From assembly GCF_000956535.1 (NCBI RefSeq), contig NZ_JYIY01000073.1, positions 81,069 to 145,068 of the forward strand: DNA of 64,000 nucleotides, written 5' to 3'. The first letter of the stretch is position 1. Each line of letters opens with the position of its first letter. Below, piece after piece: positions 8,340 through 16,564 of this stretch. Origin of the DNA: Microbacterium ginsengisoli. Its GTDB lineage: Bacteria; Actinomycetota; Actinomycetes; Actinomycetales; Microbacteriaceae. The translations under genes were made by a program, and so were the position numbers. The notes beneath the pieces were generated by a model, which saw only the letters and a list, made by a program, of their open reading frames with translations, made no database searches and was not told the origin of the DNA.

Positions 8340-10415
8340 TCAGCGCTTCTTCTTGCCGAGCGACTTCTCGGTGACCGGGGCGACGCCCGACGCGGCGAGG
8401 TCGCGGTAGTACGCGCGGGCCTCGTCCTGGCGAGCCCGCTCGGCGCCCGACGCGATGGGCGCACGCACGTGCTCGGGCTCGAAGCCCCATGCGTCGACGA
8501 GGTCCTGCGCGTGGTGGCGCAACCGCGCGCACAGGCGGTCGATGTACTTGCTCACCGACGCGGCACGGTGGGTCGAGAGGCGCCCATGGATCAGGTACCA
8601 GGCGAGGTTCTTCTCGATGAGCTGCAGGCCGAACAGGTCGCGCAGCCAGGTGAGCACCTGACGCGAGTCCTCGTCATCGATGAGCGCGAGGCCGTCGGTG
8701 AAGGCCTCCCACTGCAGCAGCTCCGCGTGTGCGCGGGCGGCGGCGATGAGGTCGGCCTGGTTGTCGCTGAACAGCTCGGCGGCGGCCGTCGCATCGAGCT
8801 TCGCGGCGGGACGCAGGCGGGTGGCGACATCCGTCACCATCTGCTGCACGCGGCCCGCGAGCAGCTCATGCTGACGCTCGCCGCGAAGGCCGTACTCGAC
8901 CGACCGGGCGGTGGAGCCGGCGTCGACGAACGCCTGGCCGATCTGCCGCAGGCCCGCACCGTGGAACGCGCGCCCGGCCACCTGGCCCACCGCGTACCGG
9001 GCGAGCTTGGCGGCATCCGCGCCCTTGAACTGCGTCGCGAAGTCGGTGAGCAGGCGCTTACCGACCAGCTGCAGCAGGATGTTGTTGTCGCCCTCGAAGG
9101 TGACGTAGACGTCGAGGTCGGCGTGGAGTCCGACGAGCCGGTTCTCGGCGAGGAAGCCGGCGCCGCCGCAGGCCTCTCGCGCCTCCTGGATCGTCTCGAG
9201 GGCGTTCCAGGTGGACAGCGGCTTCAGCGCCGCCGCGAGGGTCTCGAGGTCCTCCCGCTCCTGCGGGGTGTCGGTGCGGCCGCTGAAGACGCCGTCGAAC
9301 TTCTTGAGGAACTCGTCGTGCGCGAACGCCTGCGCGTACACCGTCGCGATGCGGGGGATCAGGCGACGGCGGTGCTTGCCGTAGTCGAAGAGAGTCAGCT
9401 CGCCCTCGGGGGTGCCGCCGTCGAACTGGCGTCGCTGGTTCGCGTAGGTGACGGCGATCTTCAGCGCGAGCGCCGTGCCGGTGGTCGCGGCGCCGTCGAG
9501 CGAGATGCGGCCCTGCACCAGCGCGCCGAGCATCGTGAAGAAGCGGCGGCCGGGGCTCGGGATGTCGCTGGAGTACGTACCGTCGGCAGCGACGTCGCCG
9601 TACCGGTTCAGCAGGTTCTCGCGCGGCACCCGCACCTGGTCGAAGTGGAGGCGACCGTTGTCGATGCCGTTGAGACCGCCCTTGACGCCGTCGTCCTCTC
9701 CGCCGACACCGGGGAGGAACGCGCCCGCCTCGTCGCGGATGGGCACGAAGAAGCAGTGCACCCCGTAGTTCACGCCGCCCGTGATGAGCTGCGCGAACAC
9801 GGTCGCCGCCCGCCCGTGCACCGCGGCGTTCCCGAGGTAGTCCTTCCACGCCCCACGGAACGGCGTGTGGATCACGAACTCCGCCGTCTCGACGTCATAG
9901 GTCGCGGTCGTGCCGATGGCCGCGACATCCGACCCGTGACCGGTCTCGGTCATCGCGAACGCACCCGGCAGCTTCAGCTCGCGCACGTCGTCGAGCCACA
10001 GGTCGTGGTGCTTCTTGGTGCCGAGCTGCTGGATGGCCGCCCCGAACAGACCCCACTGCACGCCCGCCTTGATCTGCAGGCTGGGGTCGGCGAGCACGAG
10101 CTCCTCGAAGCCGGCGATGTTCGCACCGTTGTCGGCACGGCCGCCGTACTCGGTCGGGTAGGCGACCCCCGACACGCCGGCATCGACGAGCAGCTGCAGC
10201 TGCCCGAACACGCGCTCACGGTGATCGTGGATGGTGAGCCCGTCGACCTTCCAGAAGGCGGAGTCCTTGATCATCTGACGCGCCTGCCGGCGCACGTCGG
10301 CCCAGGTGCCGAGCAGGGCGGCGCCGACGGCGGCCTGATCGATGCGGGGCTCGGCGGCGTGCGATGCGCGCTCGGGCTCAGGGGTGGAGACGGGACGGAC
10401 GGCAGTGTCGACCAT
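8340..10415 (-). CDS. Acyl-CoA dehydrogenase / acyl-CoA oxidase family flavoprotein
   Basis: A 691-residue FAD enzyme of the large acyl-CoA dehydrogenase class related to acyl-CoA oxidases. It has the middle-domain AFAMTETGHGSDVA, the long substrate domain, and the catalytic glutamate region REACGGAGFLAENR at about residue 415, followed by TFEGDNNILLQLVGKRLL. An extra C-terminal helical domain (about 500-691) is typical of the oxidase-like group and absent from 380-residue dehydrogenases. It should introduce the trans-2 double bond in fatty acyl-CoA beta-oxidation; whether oxygen or an electron-transfer flavoprotein is the acceptor is not decided by sequence. ATG at 10415 is preferred, with GAGAGG upstream. 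Confidence 0.88.
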   Translation of the reverse strand: MVDTAVRPVSTPEPERASHAAEPRIDQAAVGAALLGTWADVRRQARQMIKDSAFWKVDGLTIHDHRERVFGQLQLLVDAGVSGVAYPTEYGGRADNGANIAGFEELVLADPSLQIKAGVQWGLFGAAIQQLGTKKHHDLWLDDVRELKLPGAFAMTETGHGSDVAAIGTTATYDVETAEFVIHTPFRGAWKDYLGNAAVHGRAATVFAQLITGGVNYGVHCFFVPIRDEAGAFLPGVGGEDDGVKGGLNGIDNGRLHFDQVRVPRENLLNRYGDVAADGTYSSDIPSPGRRFFTMLGALVQGRISLDGAATTGTALALKIAVTYANQRRQFDGGTPEGELTLFDYGKHRRRLIPRIATVYAQAFAHDEFLKKFDGVFSGRTDTPQEREDLETLAAALKPLSTWNALETIQEAREACGGAGFLAENRLVGLHADLDVYVTFEGDNNILLQLVGKRLLTDFATQFKGADAAKLARYAVGQVAGRAFHGAGLRQIGQAFVDAGSTARSVEYGLRGERQHELLAGRVQQMVTDVATRLRPAAKLDATAAAELFSDNQADLIAAARAHAELLQWEAFTDGLALIDDEDSRQVLTWLRDLFGLQLIEKNLAWYLIHGRLSTHRAASVSKYIDRLCARLRHHAQDLVDAWGFEPEHVRAPIASGAERARQDEARAYYRDLAASGVAPVTEKSLGKKKR

Positions 10416-10453
10416 GACGTACCTCTCGACGAGGGGATCGGGGATTCGATCCG

Positions 10454-10482
10454 ACGGTAGAAGCGGCACAACTCATGCTCAA
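10454..10482 (-). promoter_or_regulatory. Candidate promoter of the acyl-CoA dehydrogenase gene
   Basis: On the minus strand a -35 TTGAGC (plus-strand 10477-10482) and a -10 TACCGT (plus-strand 10454-10459) are 17 bases apart. They lie 39-67 bases upstream of the ATG. Confidence 0.45.
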
Positions 10483-10568
10483 GTCGATGGTGGGATTCCT
10501 ACAGTCGCGCCGGGCACCGTCGGCGCGCCGGGTTGTGCGGCGCCGACAGCGGGGCGGCGCGGTCGGGT

Positions 10569-10610
10569 CAGGGGTCCGGCGCTGCAGTCGAGCCAGGGGT
10601 CCGGCGCTGC
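10569..10610. repeat. Short direct repeat in the recQ/acyl-CoA dehydrogenase gap
   Basis: The 17-base word CAGGGGTCCGGCGCTGC occurs at 10569-10585 and again at 10594-10610 (period 25). It lies just downstream of recQ on the minus strand. It could be a small slippage duplication; no protein or RNA function is evident. Confidence 0.6.
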
Positions 10611-10627
10611 TTGTCCGGCGCCGCGCG

Positions 10628-12616
10628 TCAGCCGCCGTGCGCGGCGACGACCGCGAGCACGGCGTCGCCGTAGGCCTCGCGCTTCTTCGCCCCGATGCCC
10701 GTGATGCCGTCGAGCTCGTCGGCGGCGGCCGGCCGGTGCTCGGCGAGGGCACGCAGGGTCGCGTCGCCGAACACGACGTACGCGGGCACCCCCTGCTCGC
10801 GCGCGGTCTGGGCACGCCACTCCCTCAGCGCCTCGAACAGCGGCCGATCGGATGCGTCGAGGGCGTCGGATGCCGCGGCCTTCCGCACCCGCGTCGACCC
10901 GCCCGCGCGGCCGAGCACATCCCGCCGCAGCGGCACGGGAGTCTCGCCGCGCAGCACACCGCCGGCCGCCTCGCCGAGCCCGAGCGTACCGTACTCGCCC
11001 TGGGCGATCAGCACCTCGCGGGCGAGCAGCTGCCGTACGACGCTGCGCCAGTCCTGGTCGGAGAGATCGCTGCCGATGCCGAACGTCGCGAGCTCGTCGT
11101 GCCGCAGCTGGGTGATGCGCGCGGTGCGGGCGCCGCGCAGGATGTCGATCAGCTGCCCGGCGCCGTACGCCTGCCCGCGCTCGCGCTGCAGCCGCACGAT
11201 GGTCGACAGCAGCTTCTGTGCGGGCACGAGGCCGTCGAACGTGTCGGGCGGGGTGAGGCAGGTGTCGCAGTTTCCGCACGGCGCCGAGGTCTCGCCGAAG
11301 TAGCCGAGCAGGTTCTGGCGGCGGCATCCGACCGTCTCGCACAGGGCCAGCATGGCGTCGAGGTGCTGCTGCAGGCGACGTCGATGTGCCAGGTCGCCCT
11401 CGGACTGCTCGATCAGCCGCCGCTGCTGCACGACGTCGGCGAGCCCGTAGGCCATCCAGGCGACGGATGCCTCGCCGTCACGGCCCGCGCGACCGGTCTC
11501 CTGGTAGTAGCCCTCGACCGATTTGGGCAGGTCGACGTGGGCGACGAACCGCACGTCGGGCTTGTCGATTCCCATGCCGAAAGCGATCGTCGCGACCATC
11601 ACGACGCCCTCGTCGCGCAGGAACCGGGACTGGTTCGCCGCCCGCACCGAGACGTCGAGACCCGCGTGATAGGGGAGCGCATCGAGACCCTGACCGCGCA
11701 GGTACTCGGCGATCTGCTCGACGCTCTTTCGACTGAGCGCGTAGACGATGCCGGCCGAGCCCTCGGGCTGCGAGCGGATGAAGCCGAGCAGCTGACGACG
11801 CGCGTCGGTCTTCGGCTCGATGCGGTACTGGATGTTCGGCCGGTCGAAGCTGGCCACGAAGTGACGCGCGTCGTCGAGACGCAGGCGACGCCCGATCTCG
11901 GCGTGCGTCTCGCGGGTCGCGGTGGCCGTGAGCGCCATGCGCGGCACTCCGGGGAAGTCGTCGACGAGGTCGCCGAGCACCAGGTAGTCGGGACGGAAGT
12001 CGTGACCCCACTGCGAGACGCAGTGGGCCTCGTCGATCGCGATCACGCTCAGCGAGCCGCGCCGCAGGAGCGCGCGCGTGTCGGGCACGTTCAGCCGCTC
12101 GGGCGCGACGTAGAGCAGGTCGAGCTCGCCCGCGAGGTACTCGCGCTCGACACGGGCACGCTCGGGACCGCTGAGGGTGGAGTTGAGGTACTCGGCTCGC
12201 ACGCCGTTGGCACGCAGCGCCTCGACCTGGTCGTGCATGAGGGCGATGAGCGGGCTCACGACGAGCCCCGTGCCCGGACGCACGAGCGCCGGAACCTGGT
12301 AGGTCACGCTCTTCCCGCCGCCGGTCGGCATGAGCACGATCGCGTCGCCGCCCGCGACGACATGGGCGACGATGTCGGCCTGGTCGCCGCGGAACGCGCC
12401 GTAGCCGTAGACCTCGTGCAGCACCGTGAGCGGGTCGGCGCCGTCGAAGCTGCGCCGGGGCGCGGATGCCGCGGCATCCGTCATCTCGCCGACGGGTGCC
12501 GATGCCGGCGCATCGAGCACGTCGGGCGGCGGCGCCCAGTCCTCCGGCGGCGGCGCCCAGTCATCGAGCGGCTCGAGCCCGTCGTACTCGTCGAAGGCGG
12601 GGGCGGGCGTGCTCAC
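10628..12616 (-). CDS. recQ: ATP-dependent DNA helicase RecQ
   Basis: A 662-residue 3'-5' DNA helicase. After an acidic, proline-rich N-terminal tail (about 1-55) come the Q-motif region GAFRGDQ, Walker A MPTGGGKS, the IDEAHCVSQWGHDFRPDY box, the MALTATAT motif, and the second RecA domain with TGRAGRDG. The RQC zinc cysteines follow in CRRQNLLGYFGE and CGNCDTC. A winged helix and a C-terminal HRDC domain (GVPAYVVFGDATLRAL) complete the canonical order. It works in recombinational repair and fork restart. GTG at 12616 is six bases after TACCCT. The acidic tail repeats WAPPPEDWAPPP. Confidence 0.95.
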   Translation of the reverse strand: MSTPAPAFDEYDGLEPLDDWAPPPEDWAPPPDVLDAPASAPVGEMTDAAASAPRRSFDGADPLTVLHEVYGYGAFRGDQADIVAHVVAGGDAIVLMPTGGGKSVTYQVPALVRPGTGLVVSPLIALMHDQVEALRANGVRAEYLNSTLSGPERARVEREYLAGELDLLYVAPERLNVPDTRALLRRGSLSVIAIDEAHCVSQWGHDFRPDYLVLGDLVDDFPGVPRMALTATATRETHAEIGRRLRLDDARHFVASFDRPNIQYRIEPKTDARRQLLGFIRSQPEGSAGIVYALSRKSVEQIAEYLRGQGLDALPYHAGLDVSVRAANQSRFLRDEGVVMVATIAFGMGIDKPDVRFVAHVDLPKSVEGYYQETGRAGRDGEASVAWMAYGLADVVQQRRLIEQSEGDLAHRRRLQQHLDAMLALCETVGCRRQNLLGYFGETSAPCGNCDTCLTPPDTFDGLVPAQKLLSTIVRLQRERGQAYGAGQLIDILRGARTARITQLRHDELATFGIGSDLSDQDWRSVVRQLLAREVLIAQGEYGTLGLGEAAGGVLRGETPVPLRRDVLGRAGGSTRVRKAAASDALDASDRPLFEALREWRAQTAREQGVPAYVVFGDATLRALAEHRPAAADELDGITGIGAKKREAYGDAVLAVVAAHGG

Positions 12617-12628
12617 CCCTCCAGGGTA
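12617..12628 (-). promoter_or_regulatory. Leaderless -10 box of recQ
   Basis: Minus-strand TACCCT (plus-strand 12623-12628) precedes the GTG start by six bases (GGAGGG, which is too close to serve as a normal ribosome-binding site). Confidence 0.5.
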
Positions 12629-12651
12629 ACGAGGACGCCGGACGCCCGGAG

Positions 12652-12680
12652 GCCGGCCCCGCCCTGCGGGGACGACCGGC
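12652..12680 (-). terminator. Hairpin ending the sugar-acid operon
   Basis: A nested stem: GCCGG (12652-12656) with CCGGC (12676-12680), and inside it CCCCGC (12657-12662) with GCGGGG (12666-12671). It starts at the stop codon of the last operon gene. There is no T-run. Confidence 0.4.
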
Positions 12681-13015
12681 TACTCCCCCGCGCCGTGGAG
12701 GAGTCCGCGCTCGGCGTCCCCGGCGGGGATCGGGGTCATGACGGTCACGACGACGGGCGCCGCGAGGTGCTCGGCGATGTCGGCGTTCAGACGCGCGATC
12801 GCCGCACCCGTCGCATGGGCCTCGAGGTCGGCCGCGCTCGCCCACTTCTCGAGCATGGTGATCGTGCCGTCCGCCGCGTCGTGGATGGCGTAGAGGAGGC
12901 ATCCGCTCTCGGCGTGGGTGAGGGCGATGCCCGCGGCCATGGCCTCCACGAGCTGCTGCGTCGCGCCCTCGCGGGGGTGGAAGACGGCGGTGACGACGAC
13001 CGGAGCAGCGCTCAT
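12680..13015 (-). CDS. Antibiotic biosynthesis monooxygenase (ABM) domain protein
   Basis: A 111-residue dimeric alpha/beta-barrel type protein. VVVTAVFHPREGATQQLVEAM starts the fold, HAESGCLLYAIHD and TITMLEKWASAADLEAH carry the usual ABM core, and a short tail follows. Members include cofactor-free monooxygenases and many unassigned small-molecule enzymes. It is the last gene of the 17.9-12.7 kb operon, and its ATG overlaps the stop of the kinase gene (ATGA, 13012-13015), so it is translationally coupled. Its role in the pathway is unknown; isomerisation or oxidation of an unstable intermediate is possible. Confidence 0.8.
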   Translation of the reverse strand: MSAAPVVVTAVFHPREGATQQLVEAMAAGIALTHAESGCLLYAIHDAADGTITMLEKWASAADLEAHATGAAIARLNADIAEHLAAPVVVTVMTPIPAGDAERGLLHGAGE

Positions 13016-14274
13016 CGCACGACCTCCGTCTCGGGGGCGCCGACGGCACGCAGCACGTCGATGAGGGTCTCCGGCCCGCCGACGTTGCCCGGCACGACGA
13101 CGTAAAGGCGGTCGCGGCCGTCGCGGCCCGTCACCTGCCACACCGAGACTCCGGGGAGCACCTGGCCGAGAACGAGAGCGGATGTCGCGCCGATGCCGCT
13201 CGAGGCGACCTCGGCAGAGGTGATGCCGCCCTTCGCGACGACGACGTCGGCATCGCCGAGCAGATCGGCGACGGCCGTCGTCAGCGCGGTCATGACGCTC
13301 TCGCCGTGCGCGAGCGTGCCGTGGGACGCCGAGCGCTCGCGGGCCGTGGTGACATAGCCGAAGCCCGCTCCGGCCAGCCGCTCGCGTTCGACGGATGCCG
13401 CGCGATGCCCCTCGGCGACCGGGTCGGCAAGGGCCGCCGCCGTGTCGAGCACCGTCGGGTCGCCCCAACGCTCCTCGACGAGGGCGAGCTGTCGGGTCGC
13501 GCCGTGGGTGTGGGAGCCGCACGCGAGCAGCACGCGGCGCGGATCTGCGACGAGCGGCGACGGGAGGAGGCCGACGCTGGACACATCGGCGATCGCCGCG
13601 GCGAGGGGCGAGGCGGAGCGCACGACGACGCCCGCACCCGCCGCCCACGCGGCGTCCAGGGCCGCCGCGATCGCCGCGATGTCCGCGGCATCCACCGCGT
13701 CGGGAACGATGACCGTGCCCGGCGCGGCATCCAGGATGACCTGCACCAGGCCTCCGGAGCGCACCGACTCGAGGGGCACCGACACCGCGCGACGGCCCGA
13801 GGCCTCCCGGACATAGTCGACCATCACCGCGGTGCGGAACGGGAACACCGGGTCATCGGCGTACTCGGTCTCGTGCGCGGGCACGTCAACCCCGTCGATG
13901 CGCACGTAGTGCACGCCGCCGCGCGTCGTGCGGCCCCCCTCGGGGAACGCGGGCGCGAACACGATCACATCGTCGTCCGCCAGCAGCTCGGCCGTCTCGG
14001 CGAACACGTGGCCGCGCAGGGTCGAGTCGCCGCGCAGCACGAAGCGCACCTCGTCACCGAGCTCGGCCGCCACGTCGAGCGCGAGGCCGCGGATGCGCTG
14101 CACGAGCGCGACCGCGGCCGCCTCGTCGAGCGCGCGCGAGTTGGTCTGCACGTACACGCTGTCGCGCTCGGCCAGCGCACGGCCGAGGGCCTCACGGTCG
14201 AGCTGGAGCAGCACGAGCGCCCCGGTCGCCGACTGCGTGCCGGTGGGATCGTCGTCGAGGATGATCGTCTTCAC
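13012..14274 (-). CDS. Four-carbon acid sugar kinase family protein (DUF1537)
   Basis: A 420-residue member of the DUF1537 kinase family, whose characterised members phosphorylate threonate, erythronate or related acids with ATP. The N-terminal substrate domain begins TIILDDDPTGTQSATG and contains RGDSTLRGH. The C-terminal nucleotide domain contains AKGGITSAEV and the final glycine-rich VVPGNVGG. The GTG start at 14274 has AGGAG seven bases upstream. The gene lies downstream of an MHS symporter and overlaps the ABM gene. The context suggests phosphorylation of an imported sugar acid, but the exact substrate cannot be read from sequence. Confidence 0.88.
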   Translation of the reverse strand: MKTIILDDDPTGTQSATGALVLLQLDREALGRALAERDSVYVQTNSRALDEAAAVALVQRIRGLALDVAAELGDEVRFVLRGDSTLRGHVFAETAELLADDDVIVFAPAFPEGGRTTRGGVHYVRIDGVDVPAHETEYADDPVFPFRTAVMVDYVREASGRRAVSVPLESVRSGGLVQVILDAAPGTVIVPDAVDAADIAAIAAALDAAWAAGAGVVVRSASPLAAAIADVSSVGLLPSPLVADPRRVLLACGSHTHGATRQLALVEERWGDPTVLDTAAALADPVAEGHRAASVERERLAGAGFGYVTTARERSASHGTLAHGESVMTALTTAVADLLGDADVVVAKGGITSAEVASSGIGATSALVLGQVLPGVSVWQVTGRDGRDRLYVVVPGNVGGPETLIDVLRAVGAPETEVVR

Positions 14275-14295
14275 TGTGACTCCTGGAAGAGGGAA

Positions 14296-14324
14296 GCGGG
14301 CGGCGGCAGGACGCCGCCGCCCGC
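14296..14324 (-). terminator. Strong hairpin inside the operon, between symporter and kinase genes
   Basis: A perfect 12-bp stem (14296-14307 with 14313-14324) with a five-base loop, in the 57-base gap between two operon genes. There is no T-run. It may act as a partial terminator or as an mRNA end-protecting hairpin that sets different transporter and kinase levels. Confidence 0.5.
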
Positions 14325-14331
14325 GAGGGGG

Positions 14332-15660
14332 TTACTCCGCGGCCGCGATGATGCGGTCGACCTCGGCGCGCTCGCGGCGGCCCCAGGTCTCACGGGTGAG
14401 CAGCGCACCGACCAGACCGATGACGCCGACGGCGACGTAGATCCACGCGACACCGCCCCAGCCGAGGCCGACGGCGACCGCCGCCGCGATGAACGGGATG
14501 AAGCCCGAGATCGCCGCCGAGAACTGGTAGCCGAGCGAGGCGCCCGAGGTGCGCGTGCCGGTCTTGAACAGCTCGCTGAAGTAGGCGCCCTGCACGCCGG
14601 CGAGCATGTCGTGGATGATCGGCAGACCGATGATGTACACCAGCACGATGAGCGCCGGGATTCCGGTGTTCGCGAGCAGGAACATCGGGAAGCCGAACGC
14701 GATCGTCAGCACCGATCCCACGATGTAGAGGGAGCGCCGGCCGGTGCGGTCGCTCAAGGCGCCCCACAGCACGGTCGAGACCGCACCGATCGCCGTCGCG
14801 ATGATGAGGCCCGTCAGCGCGGTGCCACGGTCGGCGTGGTGCGAGGTCGTGAGGTACGAGATCAGGTAGGTCACGACGACGTAGAAGCCGCCGGTCTCGG
14901 CCAGGCGCAGCGCGATCACGCGCAGCACCGTGCGCCAGTCGTCGCGGATGACCGTCCACAGGGGGTTCTTCTCGAGCTGTCCGGTCGCCTTCGCCTCTTC
15001 GAACTCGGGCGACTCGGCGACCTTGAAGCGGATGATGAGGCCCGCGATGATCAGGATCGCGCTGAAGAGGAACGGCAGGCGCCACGACCACTCGTCACCC
15101 AGGTTGCCGGTGAGAAGGAACGCGACGTTGGCGAGGAACACACCCAGCGGCACACCGAGCTGCGGAATCGCCGCCCACTTGCCACGGCTCTTCCACGGCG
15201 CGTGCTCGAACGTCATGAGCACAGCACCGCCCCACTCGGCGCCGAAGGCGAGGCCCTGAACGATGCGGATGAGGGTGAGCAGGAGCGGGGCCAGCAGACC
15301 CACCTGCTGATAGACGGGCAGGATGCCGATGGCCACCGTGGCGACACCCATGATCATGAGGGCGCCCACGAGCACGGGCTTGCGGCCGTACTTGTCACCC
15401 AGGTACCCGCCGATGATGCCGCCCAGCGGGCGCATCGCGAAGCCGATGCCGAAAGTGAGGAAGCCGAGGAGCACCCCGACCACCGGGTCCTCGCCGGGGA
15501 AGAACAGCGGGCCGAAGTACAGCGCGGCCGCGGTGCCGTAGGCGAGGAAGTCGTAGTTCTCGATGGTGGTTCCGACGGTGGAACCGATGGCGGTCTTGAG
15601 CTTGTCCGGTGACCCGTACTTCGCCTGAGAGGCGACGGGTCGGTCGGTCGTGACGGTCAT
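14332..15660 (-). CDS. MFS transporter, metabolite:H+ symporter (MHS) family
   Basis: A 441-residue, 12-segment importer. The start TIGSTVGTTIENYDFLAYGTA is the MHS (ShiA/KgtP/ProP) family opening. FAMRPLGGIIGGYLGDKYGRK is the loop 2-3 motif, and GLAFGAEWGGAVLM is the segment-5 family signature. Members bring organic acids or osmolytes in with protons. ATG at 15660 has AAAGGAG upstream. It sits between a FadR-type regulator and a sugar-acid kinase, so an aldonate-like substrate is likely; this is inference from context. Confidence 0.9.
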   Translation of the reverse strand: MTVTTDRPVASQAKYGSPDKLKTAIGSTVGTTIENYDFLAYGTAAALYFGPLFFPGEDPVVGVLLGFLTFGIGFAMRPLGGIIGGYLGDKYGRKPVLVGALMIMGVATVAIGILPVYQQVGLLAPLLLTLIRIVQGLAFGAEWGGAVLMTFEHAPWKSRGKWAAIPQLGVPLGVFLANVAFLLTGNLGDEWSWRLPFLFSAILIIAGLIIRFKVAESPEFEEAKATGQLEKNPLWTVIRDDWRTVLRVIALRLAETGGFYVVVTYLISYLTTSHHADRGTALTGLIIATAIGAVSTVLWGALSDRTGRRSLYIVGSVLTIAFGFPMFLLANTGIPALIVLVYIIGLPIIHDMLAGVQGAYFSELFKTGTRTSGASLGYQFSAAISGFIPFIAAAVAVGLGWGGVAWIYVAVGVIGLVGALLTRETWGRRERAEVDRIIAAAE

Positions 15661-15737
15661 TGTGACGATCTCCTTTGATGTCGAGATGGTCGCCGCGGCC
15701 ATCCTGAGGGTCCGCCCGAGACGAGCGGACTGCATCG

Positions 15738-16475
15738 TCAGGTGGTGATCCCCCCGAGGTTGCCTTTGGCATAGAACGAGGTGATGTGGTCGCGCACACG
15801 CTGTGCGGCGAGCGCGGCATCCTTCTTCTCGATCGCGTCGAGGATGTCGCGGTGCTCGTGTCGCACGGTCTTGGCCGTCTCACGCCAGTCGTCGAGCGCC
15901 GCGTAGGCGTCGATCATCTGGCGGTTGATGGCCGTTCGCAGGGAACCCATCAGATGCGCGATGAGGGCGTTCCCTGTCGACTCGGCGATCCGGACGTGGA
16001 AGGCCGCGTCGAGTCTGTTGAATTCACGGGTGCTGATCGAGGGGTCCTCCATCTCGTCGAGAAGGGCGGACAGCTCGATGTGGTCGGCTTCGTCGGACCT
16101 ATAGGCGGCCTCCGAACAGGACCACTGCTCGAGGGCGATGCGCCCTTCGAGGACGTCGTTGGCATGGAAGTGACCGAGCGCCAACTGCAGTTTCAGCAGA
16201 TTGACGAAGCCCGGACCCGGCGTGCCCACGAGCACCGCTCCACCCTCCGGGCCGCCGCCCGGCCGGATGTCCACGATGCCCAGTGCCTCCAGCACGCGCA
16301 GCGCTTCGCGCAGCGACGGGCGGGAGACGCCGAGCGAGGCGGCCAGATCGCGCTCGCTCGGCAGTCTGTCCCCGGCTTTCAAGCGGCCGTCGAGGATGCG
16401 TTCCTCGATCTGCTGCATCACCTGTTCGTAGGTGCGCACCCGCTGAACCGGTTGCCACGCATCGGCGCTCGCCAC
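15738..16475 (-). CDS. FadR-subfamily GntR transcriptional regulator (FCD domain)
   Basis: A 245-residue repressor-type regulator. The winged helix-turn-helix covers residues 15-80 (LPSERDLAASLGVSRPSLREALRVLEALGIVDIRPGGG). The C-terminal FCD ligand domain (about 100-235) has metal/acid-binding histidines in LDAAFHVRIAESTGN and VRHEHRDILDAI. The GTG start at 16475 follows AAGGAG. It lies inside the operon it probably controls, and a perfect TGGTCTGACCA dyad, matching the FadR-type consensus TNGTNNNACNA, sits at the operon promoter. The effector is expected to be a sugar acid or its derivative. Confidence 0.9.
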   Translation of the reverse strand: MASADAWQPVQRVRTYEQVMQQIEERILDGRLKAGDRLPSERDLAASLGVSRPSLREALRVLEALGIVDIRPGGGPEGGAVLVGTPGPGFVNLLKLQLALGHFHANDVLEGRIALEQWSCSEAAYRSDEADHIELSALLDEMEDPSISTREFNRLDAAFHVRIAESTGNALIAHLMGSLRTAINRQMIDAYAALDDWRETAKTVRHEHRDILDAIEKKDAALAAQRVRDHITSFYAKGNLGGITT

Positions 16476-16549
16476 GGAGAGACTCCTTCTGGTCGCGGCG
16501 CCCGACGATTCTCGGGGCGCGTGGCCCCAGCGTAGCCGTCATGGTCGGA

Positions 16550-16560
16550 TGGTCAGACGT
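16550..16560 (+). promoter_or_regulatory. Possible second GntR site upstream of gntR
   Basis: TGGTCAGACGT matches nine of the eleven bases of the operon operator TGGTCAGACCA. It lies at the 3' end of the oxidoreductase gene, 75 bases before the regulator start. It is an imperfect dyad, so weak. Confidence 0.3.
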
Positions 16561-16564
16561 TCGC

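Noticed and set aside
10475..13105. An 876-codon plus-strand open frame across recQ
   Set aside because: Antisense shadow of recQ and the ABM gene with no recognisable domain.
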